Notes under the pieces: generated by a model | Told to the model about the DNA's origin: nothing | Databases searched by the model: none | The model's input: only the letters and a program-made list of their open reading frames with translations | Origin: Bryobacteraceae bacterium | GTDB taxonomy: Bacteria; Acidobacteriota; Terriglobia; Bryobacterales; Bryobacteraceae | Reading direction: 5' to 3' | Assembly (NCBI GenBank): GCA_025056865.1 | Contig: JANWVO010000058.1 | Location: 1 to 64,000, forward strand | Length of the DNA stretch: 64,000 nt | Shown: piece after piece, positions 9,178-16,949 of the stretch | How positions within the stretch are numbered: position 1 is the first letter of the stretch | Layout: every line of letters starts with the position of its first letter | Translations under genes and position numbers: made by a program

Positions 9178-9720
9178 TCACGAGGCCGGGGCGAAGGCTG
9201 AATGCACAGCCGCCGCGGAAGCCCGCATCGACTCCAGCAGCCGCTCGGCATCCACGCATCCGATGCCGATCTGCCACAACCACACCTGGACGCGCACGCG
9301 CCACCAGGAGCGGGTGAAACGGACGCGCTGCCGGAAGAGCTCTTCCTGAAAGCCGGCCTCGCAGCGGCCCGCGACGACGAGCGCCTGCCCCAGTGCCTGC
9401 AACCGCTCGAAATCCGAGCGCATCTCGGAAAGGAATTCTCTCGCGATCCGCGCCCGCTGCGCGCGGAAATGCCGCAGGAGGCCCCGGTTTCCGCCGCACT
9501 GCTCTTTCAGAAAAGCGAATTCCGACGCATCGAGCAGGTGCGCAAGGGGCGCATACTTCTCCGCGCTGAAATGGTCCCACCATCCGGCATCGATCCCGGC
9601 TGGACGGACTGCCCTGCTCAATTTCCAGAGAACGCCCGCACAAGCAGCGAGCGTGAAACAGACGGCTGCGATGACGGCAATCGGCAGAAGCATAGGGAAA
9701 CCCATAAGCCCGAATTGCAC
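9178..9720 (-). CDS. Small membrane-anchored protein of unknown function
   Basis: 180 aa, not recognised. One hydrophobic helix near the N-terminus (about 9-35, LLPIAVIAAVCFTLAACAGV) is followed by a mostly helical, Arg-rich cytoplasmic or periplasmic part (HFRAQRARIAREFLSEM, FRQRVRFTRSWWRVRVQVW) without catalytic motifs. The frame opens with GTG at 9720; an ATG five codons on (MGFPML) is an alternative start. The gene lies downstream of the CpaE-like gene on the same strand, but a terminator-like hairpin sits between them. It is convergent with the SprT-like gene after 9 bases. Confidence 0.55.
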   Translation of the reverse strand: MQFGLMGFPMLLPIAVIAAVCFTLAACAGVLWKLSRAVRPAGIDAGWWDHFSAEKYAPLAHLLDASEFAFLKEQCGGNRGLLRHFRAQRARIAREFLSEMRSDFERLQALGQALVVAGRCEAGFQEELFRQRVRFTRSWWRVRVQVWLWQIGIGCVDAERLLESMRASAAAVHSAFAPAS

Positions 9721-9754
9721 TTATCCTATCCTGATTCCGGCGCGCTTGCAAAGG

Positions 9755-9793
9755 AAAAAATGGATGGGCCCCAGGGCGACGGTCCGCTGGGCC
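9755..9793 (-). terminator. Probable intrinsic terminator after the CpaE-like gene
   Basis: On the minus strand GGCCCAG (9793-9787) can pair with CTGGGGCC (9774-9767, one bulged G) across a 12-base loop. Six bases later there is a run of six T (9760-9755). It lies about 120 bases past the stop of the CpaE-like gene. The gap between stem and T-run is longer than ideal. Confidence 0.4.
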
Positions 9794-9910
9794 GGGCTTT
9801 CCGCACTGCTGGCAGGCGTCCGCCGGGCGGTCCGCCGCTCCGGGGCACACCGGCTGCGAAGAAACCCGCGGCCGGCCCGTGGCCCCAGGTTGGGCTGTCC
9901 GACACCGGGA

Positions 9911-11167
9911 TCAGGAGCGCAGCATGGGCTGGGAGACCGCGTGCGCCCTGGGTCTCCTTTGCAGGCCGAGAGCCGCCAGGAATGCAGCCGCCGCTCTTCT
10001 CTCGCCGACGCGTTCCCACGTTTCAGGGGCAGGGAGTTTGCCCGCGGTCCGCAGCAGAGAGACGACCAGATCCCTGACCGCCTCGCAGTACCCGGAGTGA
10101 TCCGGCACCAGATAATGTTGCGGAATGGCGCGCTGGAGTTCGCCGAAGCAGTTCGGAAGGCAGGCGGCCAGCTTCAGCCCGGTCAGCCGCTCCGCCTGCC
10201 CGGCGGGGGTGGAAAAGCGCGCAGAATTCCGGTTCAACACCAGCCGTACGCCCGGAAGGACGCCCGCGTCCTCCATGAGAGTGCGGGCGAGATTGGCCTG
10301 CGTGAGAGACAAATAATCACTGCCTGCCACGCAGTAAATCATGTCCGAGGCCTGCATGGTCTCCACCGAGAACCGCTCCCAATTTCCGGAATGGTCTGCC
10401 ACTACCAGGGCGTAAGTGCCGCGCACGGACTGTAGAAAATTGGCGAAAAGCCCGGAATCAATCCTGACGGCGCGGCACCGCCGCAAAGCGGCAAAGATAT
10501 GCACGCGGCCGAATTTCGGGATGTGAGTCGGCTCCGGGAGCCTTCCCGTGTGGTCCACGACCGAAATCACGTCGAACAGGTTCATGCCCGTCTGCGCCGC
10601 GCCGAACAGGCTTTGCACCCCGCAGTTCAGGTCGAGGTCGAGCAGCGCCACATCGGCCTGGAGAATTCCGGAGGCGATGTTGGCGAAGTGCCAGGCCAGC
10701 GTGCTGGCGCCGCTGCCCGGCTTGGCCGGCAGGAAGCTGGCCATCGGCGCGACGACGGCCGGCGGCGGCAGCGGCTCGGCGGCGCGTTGATAGAGGCTTT
10801 CCAGCATGTTCTTCACCTGCTCGGTGGTCGAGGGCAGGTGCAGGAGCCTGTCGGCCAGTCCCATGCGGTGCAGCTCGAGGTGCGCGTGGTTGTCCAGGCG
10901 GCGCGTGAAAATCAGCACCGGCAGCAGCGGCTCGGCCTTTTTCAGCGGCTCGAGCACTTCGGCGAGTTCATGGAAACCGCGCACCTCGACAAGGACGACA
11001 AAGGGCCGGCCATTTTTCAGGGAACGCAGGAACAGCGGCAGCCAGTCTTCGGCAAGGGTGTCGACGATTTCGATGTCATGGAAGGGGTGGCTTCTGGCCA
11101 GGAGATCCCGGACCTCGCTAGCCGCTTCGAGGTCCCTTGCCAGCACGACGATCCGGTCGGAAAACAC
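9911..11167 (-). CDS. CpaE/TadZ-like ATPase (MinD/ParA superfamily), orphan
   Basis: 418 aa in two parts. Residues 1-120 form a receiver-like alpha/beta domain (DRIVVLARDLEAASEVRDLL, RPFVVLVEVRGF, PLLPVLIFTRR) as in CpaE. After a Pro-rich linker comes a MinD/ParA-type ATPase with a deviant Walker A (FLPAKPGSGASTLAWHFA), LLDLDLNCG and YALVVADHS. CpaE/TadZ proteins localise Flp/Tad pilus assembly, but no other tad/cpa gene is in the window, so its partner system is unknown. The GTG start at 11167 has GGAGG 7 bases upstream. It is third in a minus-strand series after uspA and the small UGA-containing ORF. Confidence 0.75.
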   Translation of the reverse strand: MFSDRIVVLARDLEAASEVRDLLARSHPFHDIEIVDTLAEDWLPLFLRSLKNGRPFVVLVEVRGFHELAEVLEPLKKAEPLLPVLIFTRRLDNHAHLELHRMGLADRLLHLPSTTEQVKNMLESLYQRAAEPLPPPAVVAPMASFLPAKPGSGASTLAWHFANIASGILQADVALLDLDLNCGVQSLFGAAQTGMNLFDVISVVDHTGRLPEPTHIPKFGRVHIFAALRRCRAVRIDSGLFANFLQSVRGTYALVVADHSGNWERFSVETMQASDMIYCVAGSDYLSLTQANLARTLMEDAGVLPGVRLVLNRNSARFSTPAGQAERLTGLKLAACLPNCFGELQRAIPQHYLVPDHSGYCEAVRDLVVSLLRTAGKLPAPETWERVGERRAAAAFLAALGLQRRPRAHAVSQPMLRS

Positions 11168-11273
11168 GGCGCACCTCCGGCCCTTCAGGGCGTAGACGAC
11201 TCCTTATCCGCTAGCCCCGATGATCCGCGAACTTGCGCAGGAAGAGTATCGGGTGAACTTCCGAGAGGATTGC

Positions 11274-11453
11274 TCAATTTTCCTGCCGGGAAGATCGGTC
11301 GGACACCTGATCTTCCTCCGGCCGGGCGGGACGCCGGAACCCGACGTCGCAGGAGCTGCTCAGTCAGGTGGGCACGCCGAGCCGGGGCAGAACCCACTTC
11401 ATCAGGGCGATGTAAGCGCCCGCCACGAGCAGTGTTGTCAGCCAGTCTGTCAT
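11274..11453 (-). CDS. Candidate small membrane selenoprotein (in-frame UGA read as Sec30)
   Basis: Read from the ATG at 11453, six bases after the uspA stop, this frame gives 29 residues: a single transmembrane helix (WLTTLLVAGAYIALMKWVLP, 4-23) ending in RLGVPT. TGA (11366-11364) follows, then LSSSC and a polar tail to a second TGA, 59 residues in all. The pattern U-x4-C right after a helix would suit a membrane-edge redox pair. A hairpin begins 16 bases after the TGA with a loop starting in G, matching the general layout of bacterial SECIS elements. The selenocysteine synthase gene selA is present at 34421-35776. Without readthrough the product is a 29-residue peptide. No family was identified; Sec insertion is an inference. 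Confidence 0.5.
11330..11348 (-). promoter_or_regulatory. SECIS-like hairpin downstream of the in-frame UGA
   Basis: GACGTCGG (11348-11341) pairs with CCGGCGTC (11337-11330) in eight consecutive pairs, one of them U-G, around a GUU loop. The stem starts 15 bases after the UGA and the loop G is base 24 after it. Bacterial SECIS elements typically place a small stem-loop with a G at the start of the apical loop at about this distance. In a GC-rich genome such a hairpin can arise by chance. Confidence 0.4.
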
Positions 11454-11459
11454 CAGCGC

Positions 11460-11924
11460 CTACCGCGGGCAGATCGTCTTGTCGGGCGGGATCGCCAGCA
11501 CAGGCACCTTGGCCTGCTCGATCGTGCGGGTGGTGACCGATCCCAGCCAGACGCTGCGCCAGCCGGTGCGCCCGTGCGTGCCCATCACGACCCAGGCATT
11601 GGCCCGGTGCGCGGCGGCGATGATCGCCTCCACGGGTGGCGCGTCGGAAATCTCGTAGTGCACCTCGATGCCTTCCGGCAGGTGGGGCCTTGCCCACTCT
11701 TTCAGGTGCGCCTCGGCGTGCCTGCGCACCTCGTTCCATTCCTCCAGGATGCGCTCCCGCCGCTCCGGCGTGATGTAGGAGGGCGTGTCCACATGCACCG
11801 CGTGCAGCAGACGGAGCGGCTTGCCCGAAGCCTGAGCGAGCCAGGCCGCCCAACGCAGGGCGTTGGCAGAACACTCGCTGAAGTCTATGGGGCACACCAC
11901 CGATTCAAAGGGGGGCGGAATCAT
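11460..11924 (-). CDS. Universal stress protein (UspA family)
   Basis: Single-domain UspA-fold protein, 154 aa from the ATG at 11924. It starts with the strand FESVVCPIDFSECSANALRWA and ends with the nucleotide-binding signature GTHGRTGWRSVWLGSVTTRTI (G-2x-G-9x-G-S/T), so it should bind ATP; the last strand is VPVLAIPP. Such proteins are stress-linked and cytoplasmic. An upstream ATG would add 11 residues, but GGAGG about 10 bases before the ATG at 11924 favours the shorter form. The small UGA-containing membrane ORF starts six bases after its stop and is probably translationally coupled. Confidence 0.85.
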   Translation of the reverse strand: MIPPPFESVVCPIDFSECSANALRWAAWLAQASGKPLRLLHAVHVDTPSYITPERRERILEEWNEVRRHAEAHLKEWARPHLPEGIEVHYEISDAPPVEAIIAAAHRANAWVVMGTHGRTGWRSVWLGSVTTRTIEQAKVPVLAIPPDKTICPR

Positions 11925-12052
11925 CTCCTCGGTGCCTCCACCTCGAAGATGCACCAAAGGACCGCCCGTGACAAGGGTTCTGTCGGAAGGAACCGGCCGG
12001 GGCAGCGCCTGCCGGCAGGCTCCGCTGGTTCCCTGCCGCCCGCGGTGGCATC

Positions 12053-12081
12053 TTGACGAGAAGGCAGAGCTTGGCTATATT
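12053..12081 (+). promoter_or_regulatory. Near-consensus sigma-70 promoter of the Oar-like receptor gene
   Basis: TTGACG (12053-12058), a 17-base spacer and TATATT (12076-12081). Transcription would start near 12088, giving a leader of about 47 bases that contains GGGAGG just upstream of the ATG at 12135. This is among the best promoter matches in the window. Confidence 0.65.
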
Positions 12082-12134
12082 ACAAGCCGTCCCACCTTCA
12101 GGGGCTGTACTGAATCGGTTCAGGGAGGACGCAG

Positions 12135-15100
12135 ATGCTGGTCCGCACGATCGCACTTGCCGCGCTGCTGCCGCTGGCAGCCCTGACACAGACACTGGGC
12201 GACCTCTCCGGCGAGGTGCGCGATCCTTCCGGCGCGCTGGTTCCGGCGGTTCGCATCACGCTGACCAATGCGGCCACGAACGCGACCCGGCAGACGACGA
12301 CAAACGAAGCGGGCTTTTATGCATTTCCCGCCGTCCAGCCGGGCATCTACACGATCCGGGCCGAGAAGGAAGGCTTCCGGACCTATGTCCGTTCGGGGCT
12401 GGAGATTCAGGTGCAGCTCAGCACGAGAGTGGACATCGAGCTGCAAGTGGGAGCGGTCACCGAGTCGGTGGAAGTACGGGCCGAGGGAGCGTTGTTGCAG
12501 ACCGAGAACGCAACCGTCGGCACGGTGATCGAGAACAAGCGGATTGTCGAACTTCCGCTGAACGGCCGCAACGCGCTGCAACTGGTGTCGCTGGCGCCGA
12601 ACGTGAGCTTCGGGTTTCCTGCGGCCGGCCAGGCAGGAGCGCGGCAGGGCGGCATCCGCGCCGAGCAGTCGATCGCCGTGGCAGGCCACCGGGCGCAGTT
12701 CAACCGCTTTTCGCTCGATGGCGTCGAAAATACCGACCCCAATTTCAACACGATTGTCGTGATGCCCTCGGTGGACGCGCTTCAGGAATTCAAGGTGCAG
12801 ACGGGGATTTATCCGGCCGAATTCGGCCGGGCCGCCACGCAGATCAACATGTCCACAAAGCCCGGCGGAAACGAGTATCACGGCACGCTGTTCTATTTCC
12901 TGCGCAATGAGAAGCTGGATGCGAAGAACTACGCCTTCACCGCGGCGCGGCCGCCGAAGGATCCGTTCAAATGGAATCAGTTCGGCTTTACGCTGGGCGG
13001 CCCGGTGAGCGTGCCGAAGCTGTTCGACGGCCGCAACCGGCTGTTCTTCATGACGAATTACGAGTGGTTCCGGCAGCGCCGGCAGGTGCAGGCCGTGTAC
13101 AGCCTGCCGTCGCCGGCGATGCGGAACGGCAACTTCAATGACGTGATCACCACGCCCAATGCCTCGCTGCGCACGCAGGGGATCTTCGATCCGCTGACGC
13201 GCACCGTCGTCAATGGTGTGAACACGGCGCAGCCCTTCCCGAACAACACGATTCCCGCCTCGCGCATCCACCCGATTTCCAGGGCGCTGCTCGAGTTTTA
13301 CCCAGAGCCGAACCTGCCCAATCCGGAGCTGCGAAACAACCGGGTGCAGGCGCTGGGACAACCGATCAACCGCGACCAGTTCGTGAGCCGCTTCGACTGG
13401 GTGGAAAGCGCCAACTCGCAATGGTTCGGCCGCTACAGTTGGGGGGATGAAAACCAGACGGCCGAGGCGCTGAAGCTGAACGGCAGCAAGATCGTCACCA
13501 ATTTCGAGCAGTACATGGTGACAAACACGCGCGTTCTTTCCCCGTCGATGGTCAACGAGGCGCGCGTGGCGTTCAGCCGCTTCTACAACACCAACGGGCC
13601 CGAGCTGGCCTTCACGCGCGACGTGGTGGGCGAGCTCAAGATCCCGGGCCTCGCCAGCGGCCCGCCGGTGCAGTGGGGCATTCCGAACATCTCCCTCCAG
13701 GGGGTGTATTCGGGCTTCGGCAATGATTCGGAAGGCCCGTACGAAATCAACAACTCCGTGCTGCAGCTTGTCAACAACTTCTCGCTGATCCGCGGCCGCC
13801 ACAGCTTCAAGTTTGGCGGAGAGGCGCGGCGGGACGGGTACAACCAGGTGGGCAACCAGTTCGCGCGCGGCCAGTTCACCTTCACCAACAACGCCACGCG
13901 CAACCTCGCCGCCAGCGGCCGCACGGGCGACAACTTCGCCGATTTTCTGCTTGGGGAGACGGCGCAGGCGGAAGCCGCCGTGTCCATCGCCCGGGCCCGG
14001 TTCCGGACGTGGAGCATGTCGCTCTACTTCGATGACACGTGGCGCGTCACTTCGAAGCTGACGGTGAACTACGGCCTTCGCTATGAGCTGACGCCGCCGT
14101 GGGAGGATCAGACGGGCAACCTGTTCAACGGCATTGTGCCGCTGGACGCCCACCTCACGCTGGACAATCCCAACGTCACTGACCGGAGCCTGTACCCGTA
14201 TTTCCTGCGGCAGGCGCCGGCGCGGCAGAACTGCTATGAGGGCGTCAACATCCGCTGGCCAGACATCGATGTCCGCTGCGACGGGCGCCTGGGGCGCCGG
14301 CTGGTGGGCATCGACCGGAACGATTTCGCGCCGCGCGTGGGCATCACCTGGGCGCCAGACGCGCGCTGGGTGATCCGCGCCGGCTTCGGCACCTTCTATT
14401 CGCAGGACACCGGCAACCCGCGCTTTGACATGGCGCGCAATCTTGCGGGCCGGCTGCGCGACAATTCCCGCACGGACTTTCCGCACCTCAACTGGAACAA
14501 CGCGCTCGCGTCGATCGCCGGCGGCGTGGCCAACGTGTTCCGGCCCTACACGTTCGCCAATCCCTACGACCGCCGCACGCCGTATTCCAACCAGTGGACC
14601 TTCAACATTCAGCGCGAACTGGGCGGCAACATGGTTTTCGAAGCCGGCTACATGGGCAATTCGAGCCACCGCCTCGAGTCGCTGCGCGCCGTCAACGAGG
14701 CCAGGCCGGCCAACCCGGCTGTCGACAGGCGCACGATCGCCGAGAGGTCTCCATTTCCGAACTTCGGCCGCATCCAGCTTGTCGACAACGGCGGCAATGG
14801 CACTTACCACTCGCTCGGCCTGAAGCTCACCCGCCGTTACAGCGCAGGCCTGACGTTCATGAACAGCTACACATGGGCCAAGGCGATCGATACGGCCACG
14901 GCGATCCGCAACCACGGCGGCGACACGCTGTTCCCGCAGAACAGCTACTGCCGGAACTGCGAGAAAGCCCGCTCGAGCCACGACACGCGCCACCGCTTTG
15001 TCACTTCGCTTCTCTATGACCTGCCCTTCGGCCGGGGCCGCAAAGTAAGCATTGAAAACCCGGTGCTGAACGCTGTGGCGGGCGGCTGGCAGATCAGCTC

Positions 15101-15530
15101 GATCCTCACCTTGCAGACGGGCTTCCCGGTGACCGTCACCAACGGGCAGGACGCCTCCAACACGGGCGCGTTCTTCGACCGGCCCAACTCGACCGGCAAG
15201 CGGGCGGAGCTGCCGCGCGGACAACAGGATCCGCAACGGTTCTTCGACACATCCGCCTTCTTCCCCAATGCCCCAGGGACGCACGGCAATGTCGGCCGCA
15301 ACACCCTGACCGGCCCGGGCATCATCGGGTGGGATTTTTCGGCCCTCAAGAACTTCCCACTGTGGAGCGAACGCCGGTCCTTCCAGCTCCGCTTCGAATG
15401 GTTCAATTTCCCGAACCATCCGAACTGGGGGCTGCCGAACACCAACATCGCCTCCGGCGGCTTCGGCCAGATCACGAGCACGCGGACGAACATGCGGCAG
15501 CTCCAACTGGCCGGCAAGATCATTTTCTGA
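12135..15530 (+). CDS. Oar-like TonB-dependent outer-membrane receptor with CarboxypepD-reg domain
   Basis: Large outer-membrane protein, 1131 aa. It has a Sec signal peptide (about 1-19), then a carboxypeptidase-regulatory-like beta-sandwich domain (GDLSGEVRDPSGALVPAVRI to about 105), then a plug-like region (IVELPLNGRNALQLVSLAPN; FSLDGVENTDPNFN) and a long TonB-type beta-barrel (YPAEFGRAATQINMSTKPGG, TWRVTSKLTVNYGLRYELTP) ending in FQLRFEWFNFPNHPNWG and a C-terminal phenylalanine (GKIIF). Acidobacteria carry many paralogues, presumed to take up oligosaccharides or other large nutrients; the ligand here is unknown. GGGAGG precedes the ATG, and a strong promoter lies 50-80 bases upstream. The gene stands alone. 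Confidence 0.9.
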   Translation: MLVRTIALAALLPLAALTQTLGDLSGEVRDPSGALVPAVRITLTNAATNATRQTTTNEAGFYAFPAVQPGIYTIRAEKEGFRTYVRSGLEIQVQLSTRVDIELQVGAVTESVEVRAEGALLQTENATVGTVIENKRIVELPLNGRNALQLVSLAPNVSFGFPAAGQAGARQGGIRAEQSIAVAGHRAQFNRFSLDGVENTDPNFNTIVVMPSVDALQEFKVQTGIYPAEFGRAATQINMSTKPGGNEYHGTLFYFLRNEKLDAKNYAFTAARPPKDPFKWNQFGFTLGGPVSVPKLFDGRNRLFFMTNYEWFRQRRQVQAVYSLPSPAMRNGNFNDVITTPNASLRTQGIFDPLTRTVVNGVNTAQPFPNNTIPASRIHPISRALLEFYPEPNLPNPELRNNRVQALGQPINRDQFVSRFDWVESANSQWFGRYSWGDENQTAEALKLNGSKIVTNFEQYMVTNTRVLSPSMVNEARVAFSRFYNTNGPELAFTRDVVGELKIPGLASGPPVQWGIPNISLQGVYSGFGNDSEGPYEINNSVLQLVNNFSLIRGRHSFKFGGEARRDGYNQVGNQFARGQFTFTNNATRNLAASGRTGDNFADFLLGETAQAEAAVSIARARFRTWSMSLYFDDTWRVTSKLTVNYGLRYELTPPWEDQTGNLFNGIVPLDAHLTLDNPNVTDRSLYPYFLRQAPARQNCYEGVNIRWPDIDVRCDGRLGRRLVGIDRNDFAPRVGITWAPDARWVIRAGFGTFYSQDTGNPRFDMARNLAGRLRDNSRTDFPHLNWNNALASIAGGVANVFRPYTFANPYDRRTPYSNQWTFNIQRELGGNMVFEAGYMGNSSHRLESLRAVNEARPANPAVDRRTIAERSPFPNFGRIQLVDNGGNGTYHSLGLKLTRRYSAGLTFMNSYTWAKAIDTATAIRNHGGDTLFPQNSYCRNCEKARSSHDTRHRFVTSLLYDLPFGRGRKVSIENPVLNAVAGGWQISSILTLQTGFPVTVTNGQDASNTGAFFDRPNSTGKRAELPRGQQDPQRFFDTSAFFPNAPGTHGNVGRNTLTGPGIIGWDFSALKNFPLWSERRSFQLRFEWFNFPNHPNWGLPNTNIASGGFGQITSTRTNMRQLQLAGKIIF

Positions 15531-15923
15531 CCGCGAGGCAGACGCGGCCGGCAGCCCCGGCCACACGGCCGGGCGCCGGCCGGCTGCACGCCTGTTGCGG
15601 CACTCCTCGCGTGCCGCCGGCGCAGCGCGCGCGCAGCCTGCCGGTTGCCGCAGCCTGGCAGCCATGCGAAGGACGCGTTTGCAGCGCTCCCCGTGGCGCC
15701 TGCCGCCGCGCCGCTCCTGGCCCCCTGCCCCGCTTCGAAGTTTGTCGGAAGCCAGACCGCACACGCAGCGCTGTGGCGCGCTACGAGCTGGTATCAGTGC
15801 GCCGCAGGTAGCACGAACTCCGCCGCGGCACCGTGCCCGCGCCTCGGTGCGATGCGGCAGCAAGCCGCGCTGCCGGGGCGCGGGAGGATGCATGCGCCGG
15901 CGCGGCCCGGCGCCCATGCCCGG
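15531..15923. other. Convergent intergenic region, 393 bases
   Basis: Between the Oar-like gene (+) and the VWFA gene (-). Apart from the hairpin near its left end I see no gene, tRNA or repeat. The short frames here have no Shine-Dalgarno site or recognisable protein. Confidence 0.5.
15547..15580. terminator. GC-rich hairpin after the Oar-like receptor gene
   Basis: GCCGGC (15547-15552) pairs with GCCGGC (15575-15580), and inside it CCCGGCC pairs with GGCCGGG around an ACAC loop. It starts 17 bases after the stop codon and lies between convergent genes. There is no T-run, so it may be an mRNA end-protecting structure rather than a classical terminator. Confidence 0.35.
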
Positions 15924-16931
15924 CTACGAACCGGCAGGGCGCGGCCGGTATCCGGGCCGGGCGCTCACGCGGTAGCGCCGGGCGACGTCGCTGACGATCT
16001 CCACGGTGATGCGGCGGAAGCCTTCATTGGGGTTCGGGGCCGGATAGTAGGTCACCGTGTAGGAGTTGCCCAGGTCTTCGCGGATCGCCTCGAAGGCCTC
16101 CACCTGCTTCTGCCACGTGCGGGCGAAGAAGCTCTTGCCGCCGGTACGGGCGGCGAGGCGGCGGAACACGCCGGCGGAGATGGGATCCTTGTTGGCGTCG
16201 CTGGTGGAAATGACGTAGATGGGGATGCCTTCGTCTTCGGCAACGGCGCGCACGTCGTCCGGGGCGACCATCGAAGCCGAGTCGGGGCCATTGGAGAAGA
16301 CGATGACCACCTTGCGGCCGGGCACTTTGGCGGCGTCGCGCAAAGTCAGCAGAAGCGAATTGTAGAGGGCCGCCTCATCGCCGGCCACGGCCTTGCGCAA
16401 CCCCTGGAGGGCGGCATTGCGGTCGCGGGTGAGCGGGGCGGCGCGGGTGAGGTTGCGCGAGAAGGTGTAGACGGCCACCGAATCGGCGCGGTCGAGGCCG
16501 CGGAGGAAGTCGGCGATCGCGTCGGAGGCGTAGACGAAGCCGCGGTACATGTAATTGGACGTGTCGAACAGGACGAAGACGTTGGTGCCGACGAAGGCGT
16601 CGGTGGCGATGCCGCCGCGCTCGGGGTCGGCCTGCGCGGTGACGAGCGGGCGCGTGGAGCCGTCGTCGAGCACCTGCAACGGCGGCTTGTTGCCTTCGGC
16701 GAAGGTGTTGATCTTCTGCGGAATGCCGTCTTCGAGGATGCGGAAGTCCTGCGGCTTGAGGCCATTGACGTAGCGGCCCTTGGAGTCGGTGACGGTGAAG
16801 CTGAGCACCACCATGTCGACCTTGACCCGGAACGTGGGCCGATCCTGGCCCCGCGCCGACAGCGCTGGCGCGAGTGCGAGCGCCTTGAGAAGGAATTCCC
16901 TGCGGTTGCTGTGAATGACCCCCTGACTCAT
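15924..16931 (-). CDS. Exported VWFA-domain protein of the acidobacterial type
   Basis: 335 aa. The N-terminus has a Tat-like signal (NRREFLLKALALAPALS, about 9-26). The next part, VDMVVLSFTVTDSKGRYVNGL to LKPQDFRILEDGIPQ, is the strand-rich segment that precedes the VWFA fold in the VWFA-related proteins common in Acidobacteria. The A-domain has a MIDAS-like LFDTSNYMYR, where the canonical DxSxS is altered to DTSNY, followed by GRKVVIVFSNGPDS. The C-terminus (SYTVTYYPAPNP, EGFRRITVEI) is typical. Probably a periplasmic protein-binding module; the partner is unknown. It starts 18 bases after the TPR gene, presumably in the same operon. Confidence 0.8.
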   Translation of the reverse strand: MSQGVIHSNRREFLLKALALAPALSARGQDRPTFRVKVDMVVLSFTVTDSKGRYVNGLKPQDFRILEDGIPQKINTFAEGNKPPLQVLDDGSTRPLVTAQADPERGGIATDAFVGTNVFVLFDTSNYMYRGFVYASDAIADFLRGLDRADSVAVYTFSRNLTRAAPLTRDRNAALQGLRKAVAGDEAALYNSLLLTLRDAAKVPGRKVVIVFSNGPDSASMVAPDDVRAVAEDEGIPIYVISTSDANKDPISAGVFRRLAARTGGKSFFARTWQKQVEAFEAIREDLGNSYTVTYYPAPNPNEGFRRITVEIVSDVARRYRVSARPGYRPRPAGS

Positions 16932-16949
16932 GCCTGCATTACCCCCTGT

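Noticed and set aside
11185-11895. Minus-strand frame of 236 codons overlapping uspA and the small membrane ORF
   Set aside because: It is a shifted reading of uspA with a Gly/Ala/Arg-rich, domain-free product.
12120-15917. Minus-strand open frame of 1265 codons opposite the Oar-like gene
   Set aside because: Low-complexity Arg/His/Val-rich antisense reading of a clear receptor gene; typical artefact of high GC.
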